Source: Nemophila menziesii (lineage: Eukaryota > Streptophyta > Magnoliopsida > Boraginales > Hydrophyllaceae). Taken from it: a stretch of 64,000 nt of DNA. The translations under genes were made by a program, and so were the position numbers. Under the pieces are notes generated by a model that did no database searches, was not told where the DNA came from, and worked only from the letters and a program-made list of their open reading frames with translations. This document shows positions 32,297-42,942 of this stretch, one piece after another. Position 1 is the first letter of the stretch, and every line of letters begins with the position of its first letter. Location of the stretch: positions 39,161,703 through 39,225,702 of the forward strand of contig JARWIR010000010.1 of assembly GCA_029959085.1 (NCBI GenBank), in the 5' to 3' direction.

Positions 32297-34500
32297 GGAT
32301 TGACAATAACAGAAAGCTGTCCCACCCCATCGTCCTTAGCCATCTTAGATTCCTCTAACAAGAGGATTAATTTCTCTGAAATAGCATGTATGGTATTATA
32401 TAGTATTTTTTTATCATTCTTATTAAGCCAAAGGTTTCTGAATCTTTCTTTCCGAAAACTTTCTTCTTTTTTCCAATTATCTTCAAATTTTTTTATATTA
32501 TTATATTCATTCCAATTATAATTAGATATATTTGTATTAGAGATGATCTTTAATTTTTTTATTAAATTTTCAATTTAGATTTTGTTGTTACCAAAAAAAA
32601 TCTTATTCCAATTTCTTAGTGCGAGGCTACAATTCTTCAATTTATGGTTGATTACTGCATTAGGTTTTCCCTTAAGTGTCTTGTAATCATCCCATACTTT
32701 CTTAATGATACTAAGACAATTAGTTTCAGTTGTCCAGAAAGATTTCAAAATACAATCTTTTTTTTTAATTTTATCATGGTGTATGACTAAGGGAAGATGA
32801 TCAGAGCCAATGGCAAGAATCATTGCTATCCAAGTAGTTGGAAACGGGGTGGTCCATAAAGAGTTGTGTAATGCCCTGTCGAGATTCGCCTTTATCAGTT
32901 TACTACCCGATCTTTTATTGGTCCAAGAGAATCTACAACCTTAAGAGGTTGTTTCCTCAATATTATTGAGGTTAATAAATTTATTAAAAGTTTTCATAGA
33001 TTTTTATGACATATAATCCCTCCTAGTTTTTCTTTTAAATATATAATGCAATTAAAGTCTCCAATTATTAACCAAGCAAAGTTTGGGGGTTTAAGTGTAA
33101 TTAAAAAATTTAAAGAAATTTCTTTTGTCTATCATATGGGCTAAGATAAACAAAGTATAATAAATTTTTTTATTAGCATCACCATAAAAACACATGTATA
33201 TATAATATTCATATGTTATTATAATTTTTATTTTAATACCCTTCTTTCTAAATAGAGCTAACCCACCGCTAACCCCTTTTGGTTTAATATTGCAAATAAG
33301 ATCCTTATAAATAGTATTTACAATATCATAAATCTTATTAATAGGATTTTTGGTTTCGGAAAGGAACACTACCTTTGGCCGGTGTTTGGAGCAAAGGTCC
33401 CGGAATTCCTGGATTGTCACGGTATTGTCGACACCTTGACGGTTCCTGGCGATGTGAATCATTGAAGGGGATGGGGTTGATACGGAACAACCCCAGAAGA
33501 GATTCCTTTCACTTCGGGAAATTCTTTTATAAACTCAACATGGACATTCTTATGAGCTTTACAAAAAGTTGAATATAAAAACAATACAAAACTGTTTTCA
33601 TCTATATCAGCTATTATAGTGAAATTAATATATTATTAATTTCATTACCAAGCGTAAAAGCTGAGAAAATGAAAACAATACAAAACTGTTTTTAATCTAT
33701 ATCAGCTACTTTTGTGACAAAAATCCCTATCACATTAATAAAAAATTGCATAGAAAGAGGGGATATAGGGTAAACCTGTCGAGATGCGATTGGGCCTAAT
33801 CCTTGTAGTGTGGGTCTGAGATGCGAACGGGAGAAGCAAAAATGTGGGTCCAAATTGCTTGCAACATGGAAATGGGTTTGTCGCGCATAAAATTGAACTG
33901 GGGTGACTTATTGTGGGCCTCATTCCTGTCTAGGCCAGTCTACCGCTAGAAGGAAATGGTTGGGGCTCGAAGTAACGTCGTCGACTGCTCGCATTGGGAA
34001 AACCGAAACGTTGTAGGGCCGTGGTGTAAGGGTTGTCGGAAGTGTGTATAATATTGGGTGTGGTGTTATCGGGTTGTTGTTTGATGGACCGTTTTTTATA
34101 GGCCATGGTGGAGGGGTTGGCGGAGAAGGGGATATAGGGCTATGCAAGGAAACTTATTCATAGTGATGGGTGGGGTTCTAGAACAACGAGCCTAGGTATG
34201 GAGGGAGGGGAGGCTAAAAATAGAGGTGTGTGGCTTACCTGATGGATTTTGGATGGAGATGACCATAGACCGGAGGCGGCTCCCGGAGATTCACGGAGGA
34301 TTTGTAGGCCCAAGGAGTAGAGGGCGGCTCCAGGTGAAGATTTGCGGCAGCTTTGTGTTTGAGATGGTGCTTGGGGCTCGGTGGTGTGAAGATTGGGTGT
34401 GGGATGGGTCAGCAGTGAGGTTGTTTGGTGGTGAATATGAGGGATCGATGCTGCTTAGACAGAGTTGGGTGCAGGCCATCTGAGTAGGTCAGGTTTTTTT
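32297..34500 (-). pseudogene. Decayed LINE (L1-E), endonuclease part and ORF1 remains
   Basis: On the minus strand ORF2 starts at 33462 with MIHIARNRQGVDNTVTIQEF, includes VVFLSETKN and GVSGGLALF, breaks, and resumes at 32823 with AIGSDHLPLVIHHD (end of the endonuclease) and LRNWNKIFFGNN. This is the L1-A lineage. The ORF1 frame ends VVPYQPHPLQ directly before, with stop and start overlapping as ATGA exactly as in L1-A. Upstream of that, to about 34500, are Pro/Ser/Thr-rich frames (33923-33735 and 34147-33920) that could be the low-complexity half of ORF1. No RT core is present. Its end near 32296 abuts L1-D in opposite orientation. Confidence 0.65.
33577..33713. repeat. Short direct repeat within L1-E
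   Basis: AAACAATACAAAACTGTTTT followed by ATCTATATCAGCTA occurs at about 33577-33612 and again at about 33671-33706. It is a local duplication inside the LINE remnant. Confidence 0.7.
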
Positions 34501-34559
34501 GGTAAATGTGCCAGAGAGCACATTTGGGCGGGTTTTACTGAAGTATAAAAAAAATCTCT

Positions 34560-34940
34560 ATCTTAATCAAAATGAATTACTTCAAAAGCTCTGACCAGTT
34601 TTTCGTGGTGACTGAAACAATGTGACATCAAGACTTTTTTGGTAAACTCTTTAGTCTTCTAAAAGTGGCTTTAAGCTCTCTTTACGCCTTGGCTTGGGTT
34701 TGGACTTCAATTCTTGACTTTTCCTCATCTCCTTGGACTATAGTGTCAACAATATACCTAAAAGTTATACACTTAGCACACAATTAAAGCACAAAAACTC
34801 TATAAATAGCATATTGTCCAAAATAATGTAGAAAAGTAAGATATGACAAATATTAGGGAAAATTACCTCAGTTATGTTCAATAAACCATCAAAAATATGT
34901 CTCGTGAGTAGATTAATCTATCACAAAAGAGGAGACATCA
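34560..34940 (-). mobile_element. Truncated 3' LTR, copy H
   Basis: On the minus strand this begins TGATGTCTCCTC at 34940, has the family inverted repeat (GGAGACATC against the diverged ATATGTCTC at about 34894), and continues with the U3-like sequence seen in copies B and D. It is cut off near 34560 by the LINE remnant. The G-rich tract just upstream (plus-strand AGACCCCCAAATC, 34941-34953) fits a polypurine tract, so this is the 3' LTR of a partial element. Confidence 0.65.
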
Positions 34941-36390
34941 AGACCCCCAAATCAAAGGTTTGTCGTCTCGACAAAATAAAAGAACACTCAAGGGGGCCTA
35001 AGTCCAAATAACCAACGAAGAAATAAGGGGATAGAAAGATAATGAATAAACCTAAAGAAATTACCCTAACAAGTCTCATATCGTGATTTCTAAGAAATAG
35101 ACAAATGCACATAATACGTAAAATCAACATATAATAAATTCAAAATTGGATAAACTTCGCAATGCAAGAACGAGTGGTTATCACTTAGGTTGATATGGCG
35201 GCTATAGGTTGTTCATAGGTGTTTCCTAGTGTCTGATGATCCACTTAGTTATTCCATAATTGTTCAATCGTTACTTACCCATATAGCCAGTAATCCTAAG
35301 GTCTTTCCGGTTATAGCATAGGCTTAGGGACTGTGTGATACGTATATGTGGATAATGTGAAGTGAGCTTTCCTCACTAACCATCAACGAATCGCCCTAGA
35401 GCTTGAGTTGCACTAAAAAGTTTCATCTCACTCAACCCAATATGGATGCTCAAATGTTAGCATCCCAAGTACACAATAACACTTCTATGATGATTTACAA
35501 AAAATCCACTATGTCGGTTATTTTCTTTTCACTTTTGTTTTGTAAGTTAGTAGTGACACTCTTTTTGAGGTGAGATGTCATACCACTTATATTTATTTCT
35601 TTTTATTTATCTTTTTATAATAGACCCCAGCAAAAGGTTACAATATAATATATCATCAATAGCGCACAAATACAAACTCATAAACCCTACCCAATTGCTC
35701 CCATAATGTGGTACCACCACCCCAAGCTCAAGCTCTTAAGACGACTAATATTAGGGTTTCGATTTGAGTGCAGGTCATTTGGGAAAGTCCTACAATATAA
35801 GGGGCATGGCGTATGACATGGCGACAAAAGCAGGCTAAAGGTTTAAGGTGCTAAGGCGGATAATTTTATAATATAAAAGAGTGAGCAAGCTAAAGGATTC
35901 AAGTGGCTCATCAAAGAAATGCCTTAATCATTTTCCTAACTATTAGGGTTCGTTATTTTTTCACTTTTAGTTCATAAGCTAAGCAAGTTATTCACTAGTT
36001 CCAACCTCACGTTCTACACACCACTCAAGGCTTTCTAAACTCAAACTTGACTTCTATGCATTGCTTATTAATCCTTATTATACTTTATTGAATGTTTCTA
36101 TGCAAATAAATCACGCATTTTGCTGGAAAGTTCAAAAGCACACTATTTCTATCAGTAACTTGTTAAAAATATGCTTAAACAGACACATTCGCTACATTCT
36201 ACACCTATTCCTTATTCCAAATTTTTTTAATTTTATGTTTTCTTAAAAAGCAATTAAAAACAAAAATGGGAATGAGGAAAACGAGTACCACACCCCCAAC
36301 TCAAAACTGAGTCGTGTCCCCACAACTCGAAAAAGACTCAAAAAGCAAAAAAAAAAAATACTAATATACACTAAAATATAAAAGCAGTTT
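34941..36390 (-). mobile_element. Internal 3' region of the LTR family, first copy
   Basis: This non-coding 1.4 kb block recurs at 45601-47080. Shared landmarks in plus-strand order are the C-rich tract with GTCGTCTCGACA, then TCACTTAGGTTGATATGG, GATGATCCACTTA, GCATCCCAAGTACACAATAA, CACCACCCCAAGCTCAAGCT and finally ACACCCCCAACTCAAAACTG. It therefore has a polypurine-tract-like sequence at each end. A minus-strand frame just beyond (about 36520-36380: KLEKIQHNSVLIQFDIRADI then ESSLDRELKRMFFGHVP) may be the tail of the element's polyprotein. No pol motif is visible. Confidence 0.6.
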
Positions 36391-38165
36391 ACGAGAGGGT
36401 TTAGAAGATGGTACATGTCCAAAGAACATCCTCTTTAATTCTCGATCTAAAGAGGACTCAATGATGTCTGCCCTAATGTCAAACTGGATTAATACACTGT
36501 TGTGCTGAATCTTCTCTAATTTGTTCATCATGTTGAACTATGCTTCTGCCCACTTTGGTATTTTGGATTCAAAGATATACATACCTTATTTTGGTGTTGA
36601 GGAAGAAATACTATCATTATCGATTTGTTATTTCCCTTTTTATTTCTATGGAACTCTTTTCTGCAAGTTGTACCGCTCACCTTGTAGTGCAGTCACTTCT
36701 GGTTTTGGCTTCTTCTCTGATGATTCACAGATGAAAATTGGGGTTTCTTTTGTTTTCCGAGTGATTTCTTTTTCTTGAATTGAATTGCATCCATTATTTT
36801 CGTCATATTTTCACCCACAACTTAAAAATAAACCAAGTCTGAACAAAATTCTAAGCAAAACTTATTCTTTTATCAATGAGATATTATGATTTTGGCTAAA
36901 TTTTATGGTTTCAAATGCTTAAAACCTCACTTGAATTTTTAATTTGTATTAGCTAAGAGTTTTTCATAATAATTTTCATGAAAATGTGATTTTGGTGTAC
37001 ATGTTTCGCCTTGAATGAGTTATTTTAAGTTGTCGGGAAAGAAGAAATCTATTGACGACAAACATAAGCGTACATGTTACATAAGGGTATTTAGGGATAA
37101 AAAATATATACAAAAACAAAAGTTGGCTACGCCAGTGGGGAGATTCGCAACTGAGATAGATCACTTTGGAGATTCTTTGCTTTTCCTTGTGATTCATGCT
37201 TCTTTAGTGTGACTATACATATCTAGCGAGTTCAACACACTAAAGTAAGATGGTGGCATGTTTCTCGGCACCACGACTCAGCTACTATCACAATAACACA
37301 TCAACCAAAATAACATAACCTCTCTTCTCCACACTGTATATTCACGTACAGTCACAGATTCCTTCACTCACATAATCAAGTATTTTTGGTTTTAGGTGGT
37401 GAAGAATATACATATTCATCATGATAGCGATGGTTATGGATGCTCGTTATATATATCGAAGAGATTGATATTTTGTGTGTGTAGTGTTGTGTGAACCAAA
37501 TGAGTTTTGAGTGTCTATATTTCTTTATAAAAGTGTGGTACAATGCAAGGGTGGGTGTTGTGTCAGTATTGATTGATTGTAAATTCTTTTTATAAATTTT
37601 CAATTGCATGTCTTAGATAATTTTGTGTAACAATTCAAGAATCAAATTTATTCTGATCTATTGGTCATTGTTATTGTTAAAATAAAACTGAGTTTATTCA
37701 TTTTATCGTTGTTGTGTATTCTCCTGGTTTTGGGGTACATTTGTTGTTATAAAGGAACAAAATTGCTGTTTCAGAATAACAAATCTGTAATTTTTAAATA
37801 ATATTTATATATAAAGCCATAAAAAATAAAAAAATAAAATTAATTAATACTATAGATACTGATATGAAAAGTGTAAACCATAAGAAAAACTACTTGTTTC
37901 ATTATAGTTATATATTCTTCTATTTAAAATTGTTTAGAGATGGATGTTGTAGTTGATCGATTTTGACTAATCAAAGTTGGTTAATGCGACAAGTGGTTTG
38001 AGGTAGTGATATCCAAAATAATATATATATATATATATATATATAAAAAAAAAATTAAAACAAAATAAGGATAATTATGGTATAACATAAGTATTTGATA
38101 ATAAGGTGGAAAAAAAGTTCTTTTAACATGTCATTAAATAGAAAGAAGGATGAGAATGATAGGAC
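36391..38165. other. Gene-free stretch with an AT microsatellite
   Basis: Part of this (to about 37250) may be more of the same LTR element interior, but no recognisable domain is present. The only clear feature is (AT)n at 38020-38044. Confidence 0.4.
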
Positions 38166-38173
38166 ATCACGTG

Positions 38174-38453
38174 TAGTGGCAGACCTAAAAATTTATTTTA
38201 AGATTGGTTAATTCTAATTTTAAACTATAAAAAAATTACTTCTACAAAGACTTGAATTCTAAGTACTCAACTTGAGCTACCTTTGATTTACTTCTATGCG
38301 TATAGAGCTATTTGTTAGTTTTAAACATTAAATATTACTTATATGCAAAGGAGCTCATTATTTTTTTTCGAAAAAAATTACACATATATTGCTAAAAATC
38401 TTAGGATCCGGGTGGGCTTGAGCCCTCCACAGACCCACATAAGTTCGCCACTG
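38174..38453. mobile_element. hAT-like MITE, 280 bp
   Basis: The left end TAGTGGCAGACC and right end GTTCGCCACTG form an imperfect inverted repeat. Flanks ATCACGTG (38166-38173) and CCCACGTG (38454-38461) share 6 of 8 bases, consistent with an old 8 bp duplication. It has no coding sequence. Confidence 0.65.
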
Positions 38454-38461
38454 CCCACGTG

Positions 38462-39109
38462 TCAAACTGCCTTAAAAGTAATTATTTAGTCAATATAGAA
38501 GTTTTGCACATCAATTATCACCCAACTTCTTTTTTAAACGTATTATTAATACATATATGAACCTATTAATTTTACCAAATTATCCACTTTTAAGAAATCA
38601 AAATATATTATTTTATATCTCCTTTTAACAATTTCTGACTCCATTACCCTCATGCATGCTATACCGTCACCACTCATTAAGTGCAAGCTTCTATAAACGG
38701 AAGCTTTAAATTAGGATTTCCATTTATGAAAGCTCAGTAAAATATAAATAAATTAAGAAACTAAAGGTACGTGTATGGATTCGGATTATGGATTTTTTGT
38801 GGATTGTAATTTTCAAGGGTTGGAGATATGGATCGGATAGTGCTAATGGTGAAATCTTAATCCACATCCATACTCAAAAAATCTACCATGAGGTGTAAGT
38901 TGGATATGGTGAAATAGTATTTTGGAAATAAAATTATTTATCAAAATTAGGGGTATAAGAGACTAAAAAAAAGTTTTATATGTTGGGAAAATTATTTAAA
39001 AATTCTTTATTGTCTTTGGACAGAAGTTTTTTTATGTTAATAATGGGTTTCAAAGGCCTAAATTTTGATTCCCTATCTTTGAGTTTTATTTCTTAATAGT
39101 AAATCATAC
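38462..39109. other. Gene-free stretch
   Basis: AT-rich, no supported feature. Confidence 0.5.
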
Positions 39110-39117
39110 GTAATATC

Positions 39118-39838
39118 TAGGATGGAAATCAGAAAAAACGTATATAAAGAAAGGTTTTTTGAAAAAAATTCAACATTTTTTTGGAATAGATTTTTTCAGT
39201 TTCAATTATGTTTTTATTTTTTGGAACTGGAAAAAAGAATTCTGAATTTGGAATTTCGAAATTTACCAGAAATTCGGAAATTTTAGCACAGAAATTTCGA
39301 AATTTTTGGTTCAAAAATTTTAAAATTTTAGGCTCAGAATTTCAAAATTTTGGTTCGGAAATTACGGAATTAAGAAAAGTGATTTCCTTTTGTTTTTTGT
39401 TCCAGTAAAAATGGGGTTTTCGTGTTGCATTGTTTTTTTTTTTTAACATAAAAAAATGTGTAACTGCTTTTTAACGTTTACTTTTTGTGTTTTTCCTTTT
39501 GTATTTTCCAACGTTTGTTTTTGTTTCTGGTTTATACTTTGTTTCTTTATTTTAAATTTATTATTTATTTAATGTATGAAATGTAAAATCAGAATATAAA
39601 AATTGGAAACATAATTTGGAAAAATTTGAAATGAAAATCAAAATTATAATTCGGAAATAAAATCAGATCGGAAAACTCGAAAATTTCAGAATTTTATATG
39701 TAGTTTCAATTTCGATCCAATTTTTTCGGAAAAATCGGAAATCGGAATTTCGGGACCTTAAAAATCTGTTCCAAAATCGGAATTTTCAGATCGAAAAAGA
39801 ATCGGAAATTAGAAATTTCGAATCCGATTTCCACCCAT
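39118..39838. mobile_element. hAT-like non-autonomous element rich in GAAATTTC palindromes
   Basis: The ends TAGGATGGAAATC and GATTTCCACCCAT are inverted repeats. Flanks GTAATATC (39110-39117) and GTAATACC (39839-39846) match at 7 of 8. Internally, GGAAATTTCG-like and TTCGAAATTT-like words recur many times on both strands near both ends (39235-39365 and 39610-39830), so each arm can fold back extensively. There is no transposase. Confidence 0.7.
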
Positions 39839-39846
39839 GTAATACC

Positions 39847-40592
39847 TAAAAGAATGTAAATTTTATCTTAGTATTCTTTATTGTATTTATCAATTTCACC
39901 ACTCTACACAAACAATGTTAGAGACTAGAGAGACTTCGAAAACTTATTTAAATATTGAACCTTGAACATATAAAAGTTCTTAGTCAAATTTCATTAGAAA
40001 GAATATATTGTGTCTTAAAGTATCTAGCTGTATTCTATTTAAACAAAAAAATTGCAAGGGGACCAAAAGTTTAATTGCCAAACTCGTTCGATAGAGCTAA
40101 ATAGAAATAGAATCGTCATAATGTTAGTTTTAGGATTTAAATGAGCCTGAATATTTGAAACTTTTTGTAGTTAATAGAAATGCTTTATCTTATTTATAAA
40201 AGCAATTATTGCATTGCAAGATAAAAAATTATGATAAATCTAATTATATGTAATAGGAATAATTTTTAACTTTTGACAATGAATAACATTAATTTAACCT
40301 TTCATTCCATTTATCAACAAATAAAAACACATTAACATAGTGATTAGTGTAAATAATTTGTGCATAAATGTCACAAGTTCATGAATATAATGAAAAAATT
40401 ACCATAACGTGTTTGGTGTAGTATAGTAATGAAGAAGAAGATGAGTATGAATTTATTGATATATTAACATATATAAAATAATTCGGCAGACCATTTAAGT
40501 TTTTTAACACTATTTTTGTTATAATGTGATATTCCATAATTTTAAATCTATTTTTAAAAAAAATAAGTTTTATTATTTTTAGTATGGCAATT
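39847..40592. other. Gene-free stretch
   Basis: AT-rich, no supported feature. Confidence 0.5.
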
Positions 40593-40597
40593 TAAAG

Positions 40598-40905
40598 AAG
40601 GGTCAATGACCCAAAAAATCAAAATAATATTATACTTGCCCCAAAGAATCATCCATTAACTTACTATTATAAGATTACATGTTTACCCGTCAAGGACGAT
40701 TCCCGTCAAGGACGATTCCCATCAAGGACGATTCCCGTCAAGGACGATTCCCATCAAGGACGATTCCCGTCAAGGACGATTCCCGTCAAGGACGATTCCC
40801 ATCAAGGACAAAATTTAGTTAATGATGTTATTGGGAAGAAATTTTGTCATTGATGTTATTGGGCTGAAAATAATATTATTTTGATTTTTTGGGTCATTTT
40901 CCCTT
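40598..40905. mobile_element. MITE with internal 16 bp minisatellite
   Basis: The left end AAGGGTCAATGACCCAAAAA is mirrored at the right end, TTTTTGGGTCATTTTCCCTT. The inverted repeats are about 36 bases and nearly identical except near the tip. TAAAG flanks both sides (40593-40597 and 40906-40910). The middle contains a minisatellite at 40689-40809. There is no coding sequence. Confidence 0.8.
40689..40809. repeat. 16 bp minisatellite inside the MITE
   Basis: Seven full copies and one partial copy of RTCAAGGACGATTCCC are present. The units differ only at the first base (G or A), so the array is homogeneous and probably young or still changing in copy number. Confidence 0.95.
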
Positions 40906-40910
40906 TAAAG

Positions 40911-41298
40911 AAAAAGTTATCAAATTTTTTTTATTAAATAATTGTTCAAACATTTTAAGATTTGAAAAAAAAAACTTTTTTCAACGCCAGCAAAAAAGGC
41001 AAAAAAAGGCTCGCTCATATTCTAGTTAGGATCGTTAAAACTTAGAAATTTAAATTTGCCAAACAAGGTTGATATTTGATATTCGAATTGGCCTAATTTG
41101 TCATCAATGATACACATGATGAATATAAAAGGTGAATTAATAATGAAATAAAAGTGTCATAAATTTATTTCTATTTTGCATCAATAATTTACCATAAGAG
41201 TATGTCAAAACCAGGTGTATCCTTACGAGCAAATACACCCGTTAAATATCTGGAATTAATAATTTAATTGCCTCAACCACTTTTCCGTATGTAGATTT
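40911..41298. other. Upstream region of the TCP gene
   Basis: AT-rich sequence between the MITE and the TATA box. I see no further control site that can be argued for. Any MITE effect on the gene would act through this region. Confidence 0.4.
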
Positions 41299-41306
41299 AT
41301 AAATAG
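41299..41306 (+). promoter_or_regulatory. TATA box of the TCP gene
   Basis: TATAAATA lies 64 bases upstream of the ATG, which would place transcription start near 41330 and give a 5' leader of about 40 bases. Confidence 0.6.
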
Positions 41307-41369
41307 AGGCGTTTTCTTTTAAATATATGCTAAAATCCTTCACTCATAATTTCAAAGAGCGTACACAAA

Positions 41370-41870
41370 ATGGCTTCAAAACTGTCCAAGACACCCCAAA
41401 CTAATGAAACCATGCGCAGGTCACGAGTTATTGCTCGCAATCGCAAACGAGCTGTTACCGGAAGCTCAAAGTTTAATGGTAGGGATCGCAGATTCTATTT
41501 ACCTGTTTCTTGCGCAGAACGTGTACTTAAGCTTACTGAAAAACTTGGGTTTTCCACCGTTGGCCAAACTGTAGAATGGTTGTATAAGCAGGCGGAGACA
41601 TCTATCAATACCATTTTTGCTACACCTATTTCAACTGTTGAAACAGAACGCTTGTCACTTTTTCCGCTACCAACATCTAGTTTTTCTGTTGCCGTGAATC
41701 CACCTCCTGAAATTAGCGTTGAACATGTCATCGCTTCTGAAAGGAACAAAGATTTTAATTTGGTTGAGAAGCCTAAACCAACGTTGCCACCTTTTAGTTA
41801 TGGTCATATCATAGAGTTAGATTTTTCTAAAGATGAAATTACTAAGTTTTTTCCTCCAATATTCATGTAA
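41370..41870 (+). CDS. Short TCP transcription factor (class I-like)
   Basis: TCP proteins are plant nuclear bHLH-type factors that control cell proliferation and organ growth. This intronless frame encodes 166 residues. Residues about 33-80 carry the TCP domain: basic stretch KFNGRDRRFYLP, helix SCAERVLKLTEKLGF, loop STVGQT and second helix VEWLYKQAETSINTIF. The short basic region and the GRxRR...LP spacing fit class I (PCF). It is divergent: the usual KDRHTK segment before the basic region is absent and replaced by RAVTGSSKF. The N-terminus is rich in Arg and Lys (RRSRVIARNRKR), a likely nuclear signal. The C-terminus is short and ends in IIELDFSKDEITKFFPP. ATG context is AAAATGGCT, favourable in plants. 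It is the only likely host gene in the window; a young paralogue or pseudogene remains possible. Confidence 0.85.
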   Translation: MASKLSKTPQTNETMRRSRVIARNRKRAVTGSSKFNGRDRRFYLPVSCAERVLKLTEKLGFSTVGQTVEWLYKQAETSINTIFATPISTVETERLSLFPLPTSSFSVAVNPPPEISVEHVIASERNKDFNLVEKPKPTLPPFSYGHIIELDFSKDEITKFFPPIFM

Positions 41871-42086
41871 ACATATGTTCTAAATACTGATTTATGATAT
41901 AAAGAATTAAAAAATTATTTTTTTTTAATTTTTTTTTCTGTTAATGTTTTTAATTGATCTTAATTTATTTACACGTAAATGGTTAATTTTAACTAAAAAA
42001 TTGTTTCTTTTTTCCATTACATCGGTGCATAATGTGACATATACGTAATTGATAAAATAAATTACATCGAAAATTCGAATGCATCT
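41871..42086. other. 3' flank of the TCP gene
   Basis: T-rich sequence following the stop, likely holding the polyadenylation region. No single signal stands out. Confidence 0.35.
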
Positions 42087-42094
42087 ATTATACA

Positions 42095-42672
42095 CAGGGG
42101 TGGAGCCAGGAGTTTTTGTTGGGAGGGCTAAGAGGGTTCGGGGGCAACGCCCCCGAAAAAAATTATTTTACCGTATTTCACGATAAGTCTACATATTATG
42201 CAAAAATTGCTACATAGATCCTTATATAATGCTAATATGCACTATAAATCTCTATATTGTGTAAAGATTGCAATATATGTTCGGATATTTTTTTTTTTAA
42301 AATTAATCATCTGATAAATTTCTTTTTTTTTATGCAAAATAACATACATTTTGTTGTAAAAAAACAAAAAAAAATCCTATAAATAAAATAATTTAAAGTC
42401 TAATAAAATAAATTTTAAAATTTAGGGGGCCAAATGAAATTTTTTAAAACATTTAAGAGTTAATTACAAAAAAAATCTATGAAAAAAAATTAAAAAGAAC
42501 CAAGAAATAGAATATTTAATGGTATTTACGTTCCAATTTCGTCAATAAATTTTATACTTTGATAGAGTTAATCTCTAAATTTTAAGTTAGAGAGTGTTAT
42601 AATTTTCTTTGGTCATATTTTTATCTACTTTTGAAAAAAAAACGTGTCAGACTACCCCCACATCCGCCTCTG
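42095..42672. mobile_element. hAT-type MITE, 578 bp
   Basis: The ends CAGGGGTGGAGCC and ATCCGCCTCTG form a short imperfect inverted repeat. The 8 bp target duplication ATTATACA is perfect at 42087-42094 and 42673-42680. A GC-rich hairpin, GGGGGCAACGCCCCC, lies close to the left end (about 42139-42154). There is no coding frame. Confidence 0.85.
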
Positions 42673-42677
42673 ATTAT

Positions 42678-42689
42678 ACACACACATAT

Positions 42690-42763
<74 letters not shown>
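42678..42763. repeat. (CA)n(TA)n microsatellite
   Basis: About 40 bases of mostly CA repeat followed by about 38 bases of TA repeat, directly after the MITE. The open frame over it is a repeat artefact. Confidence 0.95.
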
Positions 42764-42770
<7 letters not shown>

Positions 42771-42942
42771 TCAATTATTTTAATAAATTTGATATATAAC
42801 CTATATACAAACACACATATAAACACCCAAGTTATTATATTTTGTTAGATTCTTAAATTTTAGGGAACTCGTGAGCCTTGATAGAGCATAAAAATCACAT
42901 TACCATATGTCTCAAAACCACATTTGGCCCAAGGATACTAAC

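Noticed and set aside
40689..40809. Regular short repeats considered as a CRISPR-like array
   Set aside because: Units are contiguous without unique spacers, and the setting is a plant MITE.
42609..42848. Plus-strand frame with Thr-His and Ile-Tyr runs
   Set aside because: Produced by the CA/TA microsatellite.
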